64,000 nt of DNA from Aaosphaeria pasadenensis (lineage: Eukaryota > Ascomycota > Dothideomycetes > Pleosporales), in assembly GCA_022813625.1 (NCBI GenBank), contig JAKLMB010000038.1:275658-339657 (forward strand). The letters run 5' to 3'. Of the stretch, positions 1-10,661 are shown one piece after another; position 1 is the first letter of the stretch; the number at the start of each line of letters is the position of its first letter. The notes under the pieces are model-generated. The model did not search any database and had not been told where the DNA came from. It saw only the letters and a list, made by a program, of their open reading frames with translations. Made by a program: the position numbers and the translations under genes.

Positions 1-303
1 CCTCGAATGCACGACATGCACGGTCAGAGACCGAAGCATAGAGGTGAACAGCTTGGAGAAGCCGAGCTCGAAATCGGTAACTAGTTCGACATCCGACCTG
101 TCCAGCTCAAATTCGAAGTCCACACGCCTCGATGTTGATTCGATCGTCGTGCAGACTGCTACGTCCAGCGCTCGGTGGAGACCTAATCCGATCCTGTGCC
201 ATTGGTGACAGGTTCTTAAACATGCCCAGAATTCGGTAGTCGAGCCGGTATGCTGGACATATCGAAGTATGGCTTCGATGAGTTCTTCCGGTAGAGACGA
301 CAT
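1..303 (-). CDS. F-box protein, 5' part only (cut by window edge)
   Basis: Reading leftward from the ATG at 303-301, the frame stays open for all 101 codons to the window edge, so the 3' part of the gene lies outside. The first 40 residues fit an F-box: Leu4-Pro5-Glu6-Glu7-Leu8-Ile9, then Ile12-Leu13, Phe25-Trp26, Leu29, Cys32 and Trp35. F-box proteins bind Skp1 and present substrates to SCF ubiquitin ligases. The substrate-binding part is not visible, so the target is unknown. The later visible residues are acidic and show no recognisable repeat. The start is the only ATG in frame ahead of the F-box, and it sits close to the N-terminus as is usual for fungal F-box proteins. Confidence 0.7.
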   Translation of the reverse strand, partial: MSSLPEELIEAILRYVQHTGSTTEFWACLRTCHQWHRIGLGLHRALDVAVCTTIESTSRRVDFEFELDRSDVELVTDFELGFSKLFTSMLRSLTVHVVHSR

Positions 304-1716
304 GCCAGAATTGCGTAGATCGCAGATATGGCTATCTCGACGTGCTTTGATAGGAAGCCTTATGCTGGATGCATCCATCTTGACTTTAATGAAAAGCAGT
401 TGCCTGAGCCTGCAATATATATCTTAGAAGCCCGAGAAACCTGGCTAGTCATTCAGTTATCATTGTATTGTAACAAGATCATCTGGATTGCGCACATCAC
501 GTCCATATATCTAGGTAGCGGAGCACGCGGGTGGAGGTGGTGGTGATGTGCTACCCCGCGCATACCTCGCCAGTCCAGCTAGAAAGGTATACTAAGAGAT
601 CTTAGCAAAGGCATGGCTCTACTAAGATCGCTTTGGCGTCTAGCTTCAGCCTATGATCTTGTATGAGAAATCTAGCTTTAGTATGGGGGTGCTGTGCCAA
701 GAATAGTATGGTAGTGGCAGGGCGTGTTTATAATCAATGGCGTTCTGAAACCTAGTGAATGGTAGTGAGGTGGACCGCATATGATTTTCACGTGGGAGAG
801 CTACCCATTCCATTGTCCTTATCATTAGACTTCTGACGTCGTTGACACATATTCGCCAGGACTCGAGGAATGCGATCTGTTTGCTTTCGTAGTGTTCATT
901 TACGGATAAAATGTGAAGGAAATAAAGTCAACAGCAAGACAGAAGATCCTTTTGGCCCTGCCATGACGAACTTGCCATCCTCACTGGCCGAAGAAGGGTC
1001 CTTTTTGGCTCATCTACATCACCCGCTGATACAAATGGGCTTTTTCGAGAGGTGTAACGCAGGTCGACTTCGTCTCAGTGTTGCATTAGTCAATGCGATG
1101 CAGACCGCTGGTACTAGACTTTCGGATCCAGATCCAAATCCTGATGTTTGGGTCATACGTGACTGTAAATCTCAAGAATTTCCACTACGATCTTCTCACT
1201 TCATACCGTACTTCGCCAATCGATGCCACCGCCTGAACGTGGTATGCTATGACGTTCTTCGTTGGTAGCAGCCTGGGGTTGGATTAAACTTGGAGTTCTT
1301 CGAGAAGGATCGCCAGTTGTAGATAGTCACCGTGGGGAAGTATAGAAGCGGTCGGTCCAGTATGCCTTTCATGGTTTTGGCCAAGCAGGGAGCTGCTTCA
1401 ATGGTATCGAGAGAGCAGGTACACAATGCCACCAAAATTGTGATGGTTTTCACCAATTTCGCTATCAAAATCTTCAACGTTCGTTAGTGGTGGTCGTTTT
1501 GATAATTAAAAGTGATGAATTCGTATTATGTAAATACTAGGTAACATAGTTCTATCAATCTAAGGGTATGTGTTCAGGATATCATAAAAAGCATAAACTG
1601 TGCGCGAGGTTGGAAATCATTTCCCGGAAAAATTGCCAATCAAATGTTCCGCGACGCCGTTGCTGCTAAACGCCATTATTATTGAAAATCACAGTAAGAT
1701 CAGCCCCAAGTCAATT
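304..1716. other. Intergenic, no gene supported
   Basis: Upstream region of the F-box gene and 3' side of the lipase gene. The longest open frames (870-1268 plus, 1247-1477 minus) show no family, and the minus one lacks an ATG. A short inverted repeat with arms CTAAGA/TCTTAG lies near 591-604. Confidence 0.5.
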
Positions 1717-3207
1717 TTAGAGCTGGAAATTGTCAAGCCAATGCCTGAATACGATGAAGCCCTCGTGGAACGCACTTCTATTCATGCGGCGAATGATCGC
1801 GGCATGGGAGTGACGGACGTTGTGGATATACACAGGGTGCTTTTGGAAGCCAACGTTGTCCAATGCTTCAACCATAGCAAACTGGTCCGGAGTCAAGGCT
1901 AGTGTTGGGATTTCGGGTTTCTTGTCCCGCTTCTGTTCTGCTAGCGAGTCTTTATCGGAATCGTTGTCCGATGGCGGCGATGTGGTCTTTGGCATGGAAT
2001 GTGTCCTCGTGATTTTGGGCGACTGGGTAGGAGATGTCATTGTCTCGCTGCCGCTAGGGAGGTACTCTTGTTCGTGTGTGTTGTTGATGTTCTCGAAAAG
2101 ATCTTCCACTTCGCCCCGAACCTTATTCAGGAGCGGAATACGATAGCCTCCGAAATCAACTCCGGCCTTGCCCTCCTCATGTAGCTTGATACGCTGCCGA
2201 CTTCGGACTGATTGGATTGCTGAATTGACCAAGAAAACGGTAGATCCAATTGGAAGGAAGACCATCAAGAAAACAGCGAAAGGTATTTGTCCAAAGAAGT
2301 TGCGCGTGTTCTGCGATAGCCGTTGTGGGAAGGCAGGCGCAACATCTCGCTTCTTAATGGTGAACGGGTCATCTCCGTCCACTATGACCGGCTCATATCC
2401 CTTTACGTAGTTGATGTCCAGATCATCCATCTTGGCGAATGGATCGGTTTGTGAGATGCCAGCCGTGTAGTAAGTCACCGTCCGGTCGTTTACTACGTTC
2501 GCATACAAACTTCGGTGTTTGAATGCCGCGAGCGCCCGAATAAAAATACTCGTTGGGTCGGCAAGAACAGCAAGAAGTGGCTTGCCGGTATCCCTGAACG
2601 TGTCAATTGTGAACAGTTGCCTGCCGCTCATTGAAAGCGTTCTTGCACCCAAAATGTTCCAGACGTGGTTATGCGTTCCTAGCAACGGTGTGCGAACGCC
2701 GAGATGTGGAGTAGCAAATGTGGTGAAGTTCTGTGACTGTTAGTCTTCCGTTGTTCGATTAGCCAGGGGGGATCATACAATCGGCTGTATCTTGTCGAAC
2801 AGCCCCCTGTGATAGAGAAGACCGATCGCGTAGCGAGATATAAGCCCTCCAAGAGAGTATCCAATGACGCTGATCTTCTTGATGTTGTTCCCATTCTTGT
2901 TCAGCTCCTCCAGATGCTCTTCTATCTCATGCGCCACGCGTTCTCCACCGAGCTCAATGCCATCGTAGGTAAAGCTACCAGCATTGCGCTTTGGGATAAA
3001 TATGTGTAATTTGTCTTCTGCGTATCGTTCGCGGAGGGCGGCGCTAAGGTTCTTCAGATGCTCTGGATTTCCCCATAGACTAGATTTCCAGTTGTCAGCG
3101 CATATCACTTGAACTCTGGTGCTATCTACCCCTTACCCATGAACAAGAACACAGAGATGCTCTGCGGAGGAAGGAGTGGAGGTGCTTTTGGCGGCGGCGT
3201 CATCCAT
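1717..3207 (-). CDS. DUF676 serine esterase / lipid-droplet phospholipase-like protein
   Basis: Exons 3207-3137, 3079-2779 and 2730-1717 (introns 57 and 48 bp, GT-AG, phases 2 and 0) give 461 aa. The N-terminus has the alpha/beta-hydrolase oxyanion motif HLCVLVHG (residues 17-24) followed by LWGNPEHL. The nucleophile elbow is GYSLGG with Ser99, and a TPHLG motif lies near 131-135. An RHSH motif near 430-433 probably supplies the catalytic His. A hydrophobic segment at about 273-296 predicts membrane or lipid-droplet attachment. This order matches the Lpl1/Rog1 DUF676 family of yeast, whose members hydrolyse glycerolipids. The Ser/Thr-rich stretch before the C-terminus is probably a disordered linker. 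The splice that restores HG-LWGNP also fixes the start at 3207. The exact lipid substrate cannot be told from sequence. Confidence 0.85.
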
Positions 3208-4103
3208 TGGAAGTGAATATTGGGAGAAGGGTAATAATATGTGTGGAGCACAAAAGGGAGGTGGTTTGAAGGCGGTGGCCCGTTTATCTATTCAAAAATG
3301 TTGTCCTTTTCTTCGTCCGTTTGAGGACGGCCTTATCGGAGAACCGGCTCAGCCTCGAATACCACGCATGAAGAGAGCTGATACGACTTTATGAGCGATC
3401 TCGCATTCGGCAAGATAATCATCCCGAATGGAATGCTGCCAGTGTAATAATAAATTATATGTGAAATAGACGATCCGATGGAATGGCTTGAAAGTGGGGT
3501 TGGATCGTTCAAAGTGTTCAGCGATTCAGAGATATCGTCTATTAATTCCAGATCTTCCCTCCCTCGTCGCATCAGGTTGATGTCATGTCCCTAATTCCGC
3601 TGCATGACCCTGGCTGGGCGCTTGGACCAAATCTGGACAAACCACATCCCTGTCGCTTGGCGTGTTCCTGTCTCTGGTTCACTGAACTTACCTTTCAATG
3701 AAAAGGAAAACATTCACGTTCACAGCCCTGTCACTATCACTGTCACATCGGCAGCCACATCAGAGGTTAAAGCTGTAGAACTGGATACTTGCAAATGAAC
3801 GAGGATCGGCACGCGTTGTATCGTGTTCAGCTATAGCCCATGGATCCATAATCTTGATATTCATCTCACCAACGCGCAGACTGGGCGCAATCCAGTCAAC
3901 ACTTAGAATTGGCTTCTGCTTCGAGTTGGCCTAATGGGGCATTCTTGATAGTCTATGTTCTCGTGTCTGATTTCCTCGAACTAATACAGTTCGCTGGTTA
4001 GGAATCGTCAAGCCTATCTATACATCCGGTAGGTCCAGATCCAGCCTGGCATGTCTATTGCCTCTCACTCATACATATCAAGATTTGAAACTTCACTTTC
4101 ACC
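3208..4103. promoter_or_regulatory. Divergent promoter region between lipase and REX3
   Basis: The two neighbouring genes start at its two ends, so both promoters must lie here. No additional gene or distinctive motif was recognised. Open frames inside are short and lack family resemblance. Confidence 0.4.
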
Positions 4104-6050
4104 ATGTGGCCTTCACTTTCATCCTTCAGGCCCTTTGGAGGCGTTGCCTGCCCTGCTGGCGCCAAGTGCGAAGCCATCAACTGCTTGTTTTCTCATGCTC
4201 CTACACCGCCAAAACCTCAAATCATTTCGTCCGAAATATCTGCTCCGGATGTTCAAGAGCGCGAGCCTAAGAGATTGAAGATCGACGACAGCGCGAAGAA
4301 ATCGGTCCCATCACTCCCTCACCCGAAACCTACCGTCTTCACAGGCTCGCTCGTCAACAAAGAAACATCGGCTCTTGGACACAAGACTATCACCGGTGCA
4401 AACCACGACTCTACATCGTCAAAGTCTCAAGACCAAAAATCTACAGTTCCAAGGTCTGTGATTAGGACCGTCTCTCCACCACCGAAGACAACCGGTGCAA
4501 AGGCAGCCGTGCCTGATCCGGAGGTCAAACTAGCTCCACGTAAATTAACTAAAGAGCCTGCCCAGCTCGCAAAGCGTTTTACATTACTTAAGGCACTTCG
4601 CCAATATATGGTGCCTCTTAACGATAAAGTTTCCAAAAGTCCAGATCCCGCCATCAAAAAGCTTCGGTTGACCGACAATCAACTGAATAAAGTTGCTATT
4701 GACGAGGAGGCAAGGTTCGGCGAACAGCACGGAACTGTATACGAGAACGTTCTGAAACAACGGCTAGTCGCCCTCAAGAAGATGACCGTGGACACTTGGG
4801 TGAAGGAGAGGCAAGTCGCAACAGCGCCCAAGAAAAATGTTGAGCCCATAAAAGAAAAGCCGAAACCCGTAGAGACGGGACTATCAGAGAAAGAGGAGGT
4901 AGCTTTTCTTTCACATTTAAAGTCTTCGCAGGAAAGCCTGGATGCGCATGGTTATGTTACTAAGTTACCGACCCAAGCCGAGCTGGACAACACATGGCAG
5001 ACGCTTGCAGCGGCTGATCATTGGGAGAAATGCGACAGATGTAACACACGCTTCCAGGTCTTTCCCAATAGGCGAGAAGAGGACGGTGCTTTGACGACAG
5101 GAGGTCGATGTAAGCACCATTGGGGAAAGAAGATGTGGCCAAAGACCGCAAAGGGTCACATGCCGGGATCATCAACATGGACGTGTTGTGGCCAGACAGT
5201 AGGGAGTGAAGGCTGCACCACGCACGAGACCCATGTGTTCAAGGTTTCTGACGCGAAACGTCTGGCAACAATTATGCCGTTCGTGGAGACCCCAGAGAAC
5301 GCTAGAGCCGATCCTCACGCCGCCATTTGCTTTGATTGCGAAATGGGATATACCACCAAAGGGTTGGAGCTGCTGCGCGTTACAGCGGTGTCCTGGCCGT
5401 CACATAAGCCTGTGCTTGATGTCTTAGTTCGACCACTGGGGCATGTCCTTGATCTAAACACACGGTTTTCGGGTGTTACTTCTGAACAATTTCTTGGTGC
5501 TCCTGATTATGACGCGAAGAAACCCTCTTTTGACGCGAAAAATCTCCAAATCGTCGGCTCGCCTCAGATTGCAAGGGACCTCTTCCTGTCTTTGATATCC
5601 CCAAGCACACCCTTACTTGGTCACGCACTTGAAAACGATCTCAACTCTATTCGTTTGATACACCCCGTCTTCATCGACACGGTCCTGCTCTATCCTCACT
5701 TCAAAGGGCTTCCAATCCGCAACTCACTTCGGGGTCTCGCGAAGACACATCTCAATCTTGAGATTCAGCAGGCAGGAGCAGCAGGTCACGACAGTTATGA
5801 AGATGCACGAGCTACTGGTGAGCTTATCCGGTATAAAGTTGCGACTGAGTGGAAGAAAATGAAGAGAGACGGTTGGACGATCAGCGAAGATGGATTATTA
5901 CCCCCAGTGCCATCTGGAACACCTCCCACACAGTCGACTACATCCGTTCCGAGAGAGTCGTCTACAGGAGGAAAGCGTACGCGTGATCAATTTGAAGGAG
6001 AGGACGAAGATAACGAGGATTCTCAGGTTAATGTAAAGAGACAAAAGTAA
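4104..6050 (+). CDS. REX3: RNA exonuclease 3 (DEDDh 3'-5' exonuclease)
   Basis: Intronless, 648 aa, with a good ATG context (accATGt). The N-terminus carries a CCCH zinc finger (spacing C-x5-C-x4-C-x3-H, residues about 16-31), typical of fungal Rex3. A basic, Ser/Pro-rich linker follows. Next comes a Cys/His-rich module (about 308-375: CDRC, CKHH, CC, C-x3-H). The exonuclease domain begins at the FDCEMG motif (Asp411, Glu413), continues with HALENDL (second Asp) and ends with HDSYEDA (catalytic His and Asp). These are the DEDDh metal ligands. Family members trim the 3' ends of small stable RNAs such as RNase MRP RNA in the nucleus. The C-terminus is acidic and ends in a KR-rich patch, possibly a nuclear signal. 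Confidence 0.93.
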   Translation: MWPSLSSFRPFGGVACPAGAKCEAINCLFSHAPTPPKPQIISSEISAPDVQEREPKRLKIDDSAKKSVPSLPHPKPTVFTGSLVNKETSALGHKTITGANHDSTSSKSQDQKSTVPRSVIRTVSPPPKTTGAKAAVPDPEVKLAPRKLTKEPAQLAKRFTLLKALRQYMVPLNDKVSKSPDPAIKKLRLTDNQLNKVAIDEEARFGEQHGTVYENVLKQRLVALKKMTVDTWVKERQVATAPKKNVEPIKEKPKPVETGLSEKEEVAFLSHLKSSQESLDAHGYVTKLPTQAELDNTWQTLAAADHWEKCDRCNTRFQVFPNRREEDGALTTGGRCKHHWGKKMWPKTAKGHMPGSSTWTCCGQTVGSEGCTTHETHVFKVSDAKRLATIMPFVETPENARADPHAAICFDCEMGYTTKGLELLRVTAVSWPSHKPVLDVLVRPLGHVLDLNTRFSGVTSEQFLGAPDYDAKKPSFDAKNLQIVGSPQIARDLFLSLISPSTPLLGHALENDLNSIRLIHPVFIDTVLLYPHFKGLPIRNSLRGLAKTHLNLEIQQAGAAGHDSYEDARATGELIRYKVATEWKKMKRDGWTISEDGLLPPVPSGTPPTQSTTSVPRESSTGGKRTRDQFEGEDEDNEDSQVNVKRQK

Positions 6051-6504
6051 AGTCAACGATCTTCGTACTTGGAATTTACTCAAAATTTTCGGAGGGTACT
6101 GGACTAGGTCGATAGAGGACTTCATGTAATACTGGTGGCGTTGGGGTCTGTTCTGAATGCTCGACGAAGCGTCGTTCTGTCTATTATGTCGAAGATACCC
6201 TATTCAACTCCTTGTAGCGATCAATTCGCTTGAGCTGATATCTCTCAGACTTTGCTCCAATCTTCACCATTGTCCTGCAGTCTCCAAACATGCCTCGGCT
6301 TCGTAGTATCATATGCCTTCAGCATCGCCTTCAACGTGTCTGAGATGCAACTTCCATACCTGCTGACCCGACACGGGAGGCTCCGTGCGCACATGCGTGT
6401 CTGGCTCCAACACCTTGGGTTTTGGGAAAGACCAAGCGGCCTGGCGTCCCAAAATATCTCAGCAATCCTCAAATTTTTCTGCAAGCATAGCTTCCCCCGC
6501 CTCT
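6051..6504. other. Convergent 3' region between REX3 and PCC1
   Basis: This stretch holds the 3' ends of two converging genes. A minus-strand open frame at 6245-6484 has a protein-like C-terminal end but no ATG and no splice partners, so it is not annotated. Confidence 0.4.
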
Positions 6505-6911
6505 TCAGCCCTTGACCAGCCCCTGCACCCCATCCAACGGCTCGGTGACAGGCGAATCGTATACATCAACATCCAGATCCTTCATCACGTTAACGACAAC
6601 GCCCACACTCTCGAAGAAGCCGTTGACCGCAACCCTGAGCATTCTATTCGTGCTGGCCTCGTAGTTGACGCGAAGAACGTTATCATTTGAAGCGAAGGTG
6701 CGGCGGACAAGTGGGGAGAGCTCTTTGTCGACAGAGAGGGCGCGGAGGGCGGTGGAGGCGAGGGATGCGGTTGGGAAGGGTATATCGATGGCTCTGGAAT
6801 GTTCCAATCAGTTTCTGCCATAGGAAGTTGCAATTAGGTGTTAGATAAATTATATGTATGTGCGTACAGTTTGCATGGGAAGTCATCTTGTTTCTGTTCT
6901 GAAGCTGCCAT
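6505..6911 (-). CDS. PCC1: EKC/KEOPS complex subunit Pcc1
   Basis: Two exons, 6911-6868 and 6793-6505, are separated by a 74 bp intron (donor GTACGC, acceptor CCAG) and give 110 aa. The join produces a continuous LAIDIPFPTASLAS strand, the standard start of the Pcc1 fold. It is followed by TALRAL, an NYEA segment and SVGVVVNVMKDLD, the usual end of the domain. Pcc1 dimerises and binds Kae1 in KEOPS, the complex that makes the universal t6A modification on tRNAs and also affects telomeres and transcription. The length is slightly longer than yeast Pcc1 because of short N- and C-terminal tails. The start chosen is the only ATG in the short first exon. Confidence 0.9.
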
Positions 6912-7414
6912 GGCGCTGTTTCAAAGAGAGAAACGCTTGGAATTCGTACTAGGGAAGATAGAAACAGAGACGATTGTGTTTTGATATCCAGTCCAAGCCG
7001 GCTAGTCCTGCCAATGCTCGATATGCGACTTCCTAGCAGATTGAGACGTACATGATTCTTCAATGATCGCGAAGTAGAAACGCGTTAGAGCCCCTCGCAC
7101 CCCGCAAAATCTGTATCCGGACTAGCGCCCGTAATGGTACCAGCAGTCGATATGGGCAATACAATCACATCGTCATAGTGCATCATCATTTAGACTCTTA
7201 CCATCGATGAGCTACTTATTGGTCATAATGTTCTTATACTTCTCCTACGCCCAATCTCCGCATTTTAGAATTGCAAGATCCGTGAATTTGCCTCAACCTC
7301 CTTGACAACTTCAATTGGACATAATTGGAATCACATACCATTCTCAAAGACATATACATCACTACATATATTCTTATCAAGTGACCTTCAAGTCAGCCAA
7401 AGAAACACATCACC
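6912..7414. promoter_or_regulatory. Divergent promoter region between PCC1 and the 7415 gene
   Basis: The flanking genes diverge from here. The stretch is A/T-rich toward 7200-7330. No further gene or clear motif was seen. Confidence 0.35.
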
Positions 7415-7895
7415 ATGGCTCAACCCTCACCTTCCGAGTTCCTCACCTTCTACCGCCGCACAACACTCTCCACCTCCCTCCGATACGCCACCGCATCAAC
7501 AACCAGCCGCTCAGCAACACTTCGACCCGTGCAAGCAACATACGCACGGCAATTCACACTCACATCACGGAATCTCAAAAGTCAATACCACGAAGATGAG
7601 CATGCCACGAAGAAAGTGAAGCAGGGCGATGCACATGACGTTCAATCCAGCAATGTCAAGGCGGGAATTGAGTGAGTGGATGTTCCACCTCCCATCTCAT
7701 TGAATGTCTGTATCGTTTGGAGAAGGGGAAATGATGCTAATGTATATCAGCAGTGCGAAGAAGTCTGGTACGGGCGGCCATGCTACTGAACAGAGAGATT
7801 CTGCAGGAGGAAAGGCGAAGGCAAAGAGAGAGCATCCCGAAGCTCCTGATCCGGCGATTGGCATGCAAGATGAGAGGGGTGGAAGGGGTGCGTAG
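7415..7895 (+). CDS. Small conserved fungal protein, probably mitochondrial
   Basis: Exons 7415-7671 and 7751-7895 (79 bp intron, GTGAGT...CAG) give 133 aa; using the next AG (7753) would drop one residue. The start has a strong context (caccATGg). The first ~50 residues are rich in Ser, Thr and Arg with almost no acidic residues, the composition of a mitochondrial presequence. The C-terminal part ends with a PEAPDPAIGMQDERGG motif. I recall that motif from uncharacterised small fungal proteins, but cannot confirm it here. There is no membrane segment or catalytic motif. The function is unknown. Confidence 0.65.
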
Positions 7896-8808
7896 ATTGA
7901 TATGTGGTGTATGGAAGGAGAGCATCATTGTATTATTAGGAGTTGATATGTGCTGCATTGTATTTGGTCCTGAATCTTGAGATCACGATTGATGACATCT
8001 ATTGGATGTTCTGTGATGTATACCATGATGTGATTAGAACAGTCTATGATCACCAAGTCTTCATAATGAGTTAGCAATAAGATGTCGATACCGTATGGAT
8101 TTCTGGGAAGAGAGTTACTAAAAGGATTCACGCGTAGGAAAACTTCCTATTTGTACGAGTAGATTGTTCTATTTGCTCGAGCTCTGTAATGGTATCCATA
8201 ATGATCATCCTTATGTGTATCGAGTACCTCTCGCAACCTCTCGCATTCATAGTACTTCTAGTTGAACACACACTCACTCATAGAATTGGTTTAGTATTTC
8301 GGTAATTCCATAACTCCGTTTGTATCCTTGCGAACTACATACGTTAAAACTGGTGGCCTGGGCCACATACAGTTCCCTTCGCTTAATCTTCAGCTGAACC
8401 TCAGCCTGCCGCCCATTGAACGGGGGATAGAAACAGCCGAGCAGCCACAGCGAGTGTTTGGCCAATCGGACACCATTCGCTCCCCTTTCCACAGCCATGT
8501 GTGTGGCTGCGTTCGTCATATTATGATTGGAATCCAGGCTGCGCCCCTCAAGCATCTCCTTGGTATCGTACCATGTAGACATCGAATATGACGTCAAATG
8601 GACCCTGTGGGCGTGTCTGCGTGCAGTATATCCCTAGTTGTAATTAATATCCTCTTATTTATGTTCACGATCCGCAAGCTCTGGACCCTTCTTTTCGCAC
8701 GGCCACACCCCTTCACAAGATCTACAACAGGACGCCACTTCAACACCATCTACAAAAAGACGCTACCCCAATAACATCTATAATTTTGACTACAACTTAC
8801 AAATCACT
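7896..8808. other. Intergenic, no gene supported
   Basis: This region separates two plus-strand genes. A minus-strand frame (8274 to an ATG near 8582) codes for about 100 aa of unrecognised sequence and is judged spurious. The last 100 bases before 8809 are C/A-rich, as expected for a fungal 5' leader. Confidence 0.4.
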
Positions 8809-9530
8809 ATGCCTTTTCCAATTATGCCTCCCTTCTTGATTGTTTTGATTTACTTTGTTTTCCATTGGAAATCTGTCTCGTCACTGCCAACTCTCAGCCC
8901 TATGACACAGAAGGCTGATGATGAAGCGTCTCACAATGAGTTACCCTGCCACAACAGCAGTTCAGTAGCTCATGCAAACGACCAAAAAGACCCCGAATTC
9001 CTCTCTACGACCACATTCGGGGTGTTCTCAGTTCTGCTGGCTTTTGCTTCGCTTGTTGTGGCCGTGGTCGGGGTCATACAATATCGCAAGTGCCGAAACA
9101 ATTTGAATCAAGTAAACAATCTTGCCAGCTTTCCACGTAAGCTTTCCCGAGAAAGGCATATCAAGTCTTTTGCTAATAGCTGGTACCAGTTCAAACAATC
9201 GGTGCACCCCAAGGCGCGATACCACCACCACTACCAATACCTTCTCTTCCACCTCCACATCTGACGCACCATGGTGACCCATCGGCTGTAGGAGCATCGA
9301 CCGCAGTATGCGTTACTCCATTGACTGGAGCTCAGCAACCTGCTGCATCTGGAGTGCCGGGCACCAATAGCTCGGAGACTCTTGTCGCTGTTGGCGTCTC
9401 GCCGCCGCCGAGCAAGAAGAAGGCCACTCGACCTCAGCGTCCAGCACTATCTCCTTTGCGCCTCCGATCTTCGCTTTTGCAGATTCAAACTTTGAGGATG
9501 GCGGCATGTAGCAGAACGACCACTATGTAG
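8809..9530 (+). CDS. Putative single-pass membrane protein of unknown function
   Basis: Exons 8809-9136 and 9190-9530 are joined over a 53 bp intron (GTAAGC...CCAG, branch-like GCTAAT) and give 222 aa. Residues 1-25 are strongly hydrophobic (signal peptide or anchor). A second hydrophobic segment (about residues 68-90, beginning TTFGVFSVLLAFASL) is followed by basic residues, so the C-terminal half is probably cytosolic. After the splice the protein is Pro-rich (GAIPPPLPIPSLPPP) and then Ser/Pro/Lys-rich to the end. No enzyme domain is visible. The splice choice is supported by restoration of a long frame that an unspliced message would stop at 9264. It could be a surface or signalling protein; I do not recognise the family. 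Confidence 0.6.
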
Positions 9531-10661
9531 TGTGGTTATATCGCGGCTGTTCTAGAGGCATTGAGATGGGATTCGGGTTTTATGTGTCCATTAGCGTGGC
9601 GTTATGGGTTTAAAGCGATTGACTTGCACTATGGTTTTCAGGTTATTCCCTTGATGGGATTTTGGCATTGTTTTGTACTACTATGCATGTAGACCTGATG
9701 TTTACAGCGATACCTTGACGTTTCGAATCATCCACCCGGATAGATTTATGGGAGCATAGATAGCTATTAGGCAGAAGATAAAGACACTTTATCTGATCTC
9801 GAAATGTGTATTTTGGAACCATTTCCTCGTATTAAACCGACACCTTCTCACCCTTCTTTTAGTATGGGAGATCGAAATCAAATAGCCTACCTGTGGTTGG
9901 AAGTCGGCAACATCATTGATCGCCGAGTAGAAGATACGAGTAACTCGTACCTCGGCTTGTTACCCCAGCACTCCCCCGCATCATGTACTCCGTACAAGCG
10001 ACCCCTAGTTAGCCCTTGGGAAGCTATGAGCTTTCCGCGCGACCCCAGTAAATGGTGGGATCCGTTCACAACTGTTCACAAATCACACATCCCAATCGCT
10101 CGTTAGTAATTCCCTGTTGCAGTCGTAATCATTGTTGGACCTAGCAACGGTGGCATCAATTGGCCCGACCGGGTTTCTGTAGAAGCGAGGTCTAGAAATA
10201 CCCAAGGTAGCTCCCTCTCAGGCCTGCAACATGGCTTGCTTTTTGGATTCGGATTCGGAATCAAACCCTTATAACTACGATTAAACATCCACATCTCGCC
10301 CGATTGTCAGACAAAACGTTGGGAATCCGACTTTCCGTGTACACCGCGATCTACCTAATAAGTGGAGCTCTATTCGTCGTGCTGTACCTTCTTCCGGCAG
10401 TAGTTGCGGATGTAAGTAAGACAATAATTCTCCCACCTATTGCCAAACTGACATAGCTTCGCGTCCAGTTGGCAGGGCATTCATAGCTCAATTGGCGACT
10501 ATACGGGTCGATTGCACTTGCGACGACTGTGCCCCTCTCGAGCAGATTCCTTGCGGCGTTCGTCTATATACCCAGGAACCCATCATTGAATTTCTCTCGC
10601 AAACAATAATACAACAAAACCACGAACCTCCTCCTAGACAGACTCCCTCGCATCCGCCAAA
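9531..10661. other. Intergenic, 3' of membrane-protein gene and promoter of the CoA-ligase gene
   Basis: There is no convincing gene. The frame at 9804-10106 has an ATG but no recognisable features. The last 100 bases are a C/A-rich leader ending in ccaaaATGg. Confidence 0.4.
10565..10570 (+). promoter_or_regulatory. Possible TATA element of the CoA-ligase gene
   Basis: TATATA lies about 90 bases ahead of the start codon in an otherwise GC-balanced region. The distance fits a fungal core promoter. This is inference from position only. Confidence 0.3.

Noticed and set aside
870..1268. 132-codon plus-strand frame starting with ATG
   Set aside because: No domain and no homology that I can recall; sits in an otherwise non-coding gap.
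1247..1477. Minus-strand frame with a hydrophobic, signal-peptide-like start
   Set aside because: No ATG at its start and no plausible upstream exon; too short and unrecognised to support a secreted-protein call.
6245..6484. Minus-strand frame ending in a plausible protein C-terminus
   Set aside because: No ATG and no usable splice sites to join it to an upstream exon within the space before PCC1.
10480..10545. Sequence vaguely resembling a tRNA D-arm (AGCTCAATTGG)
   Set aside because: No matching acceptor stem or T-loop within 90 bases; not a tRNA.
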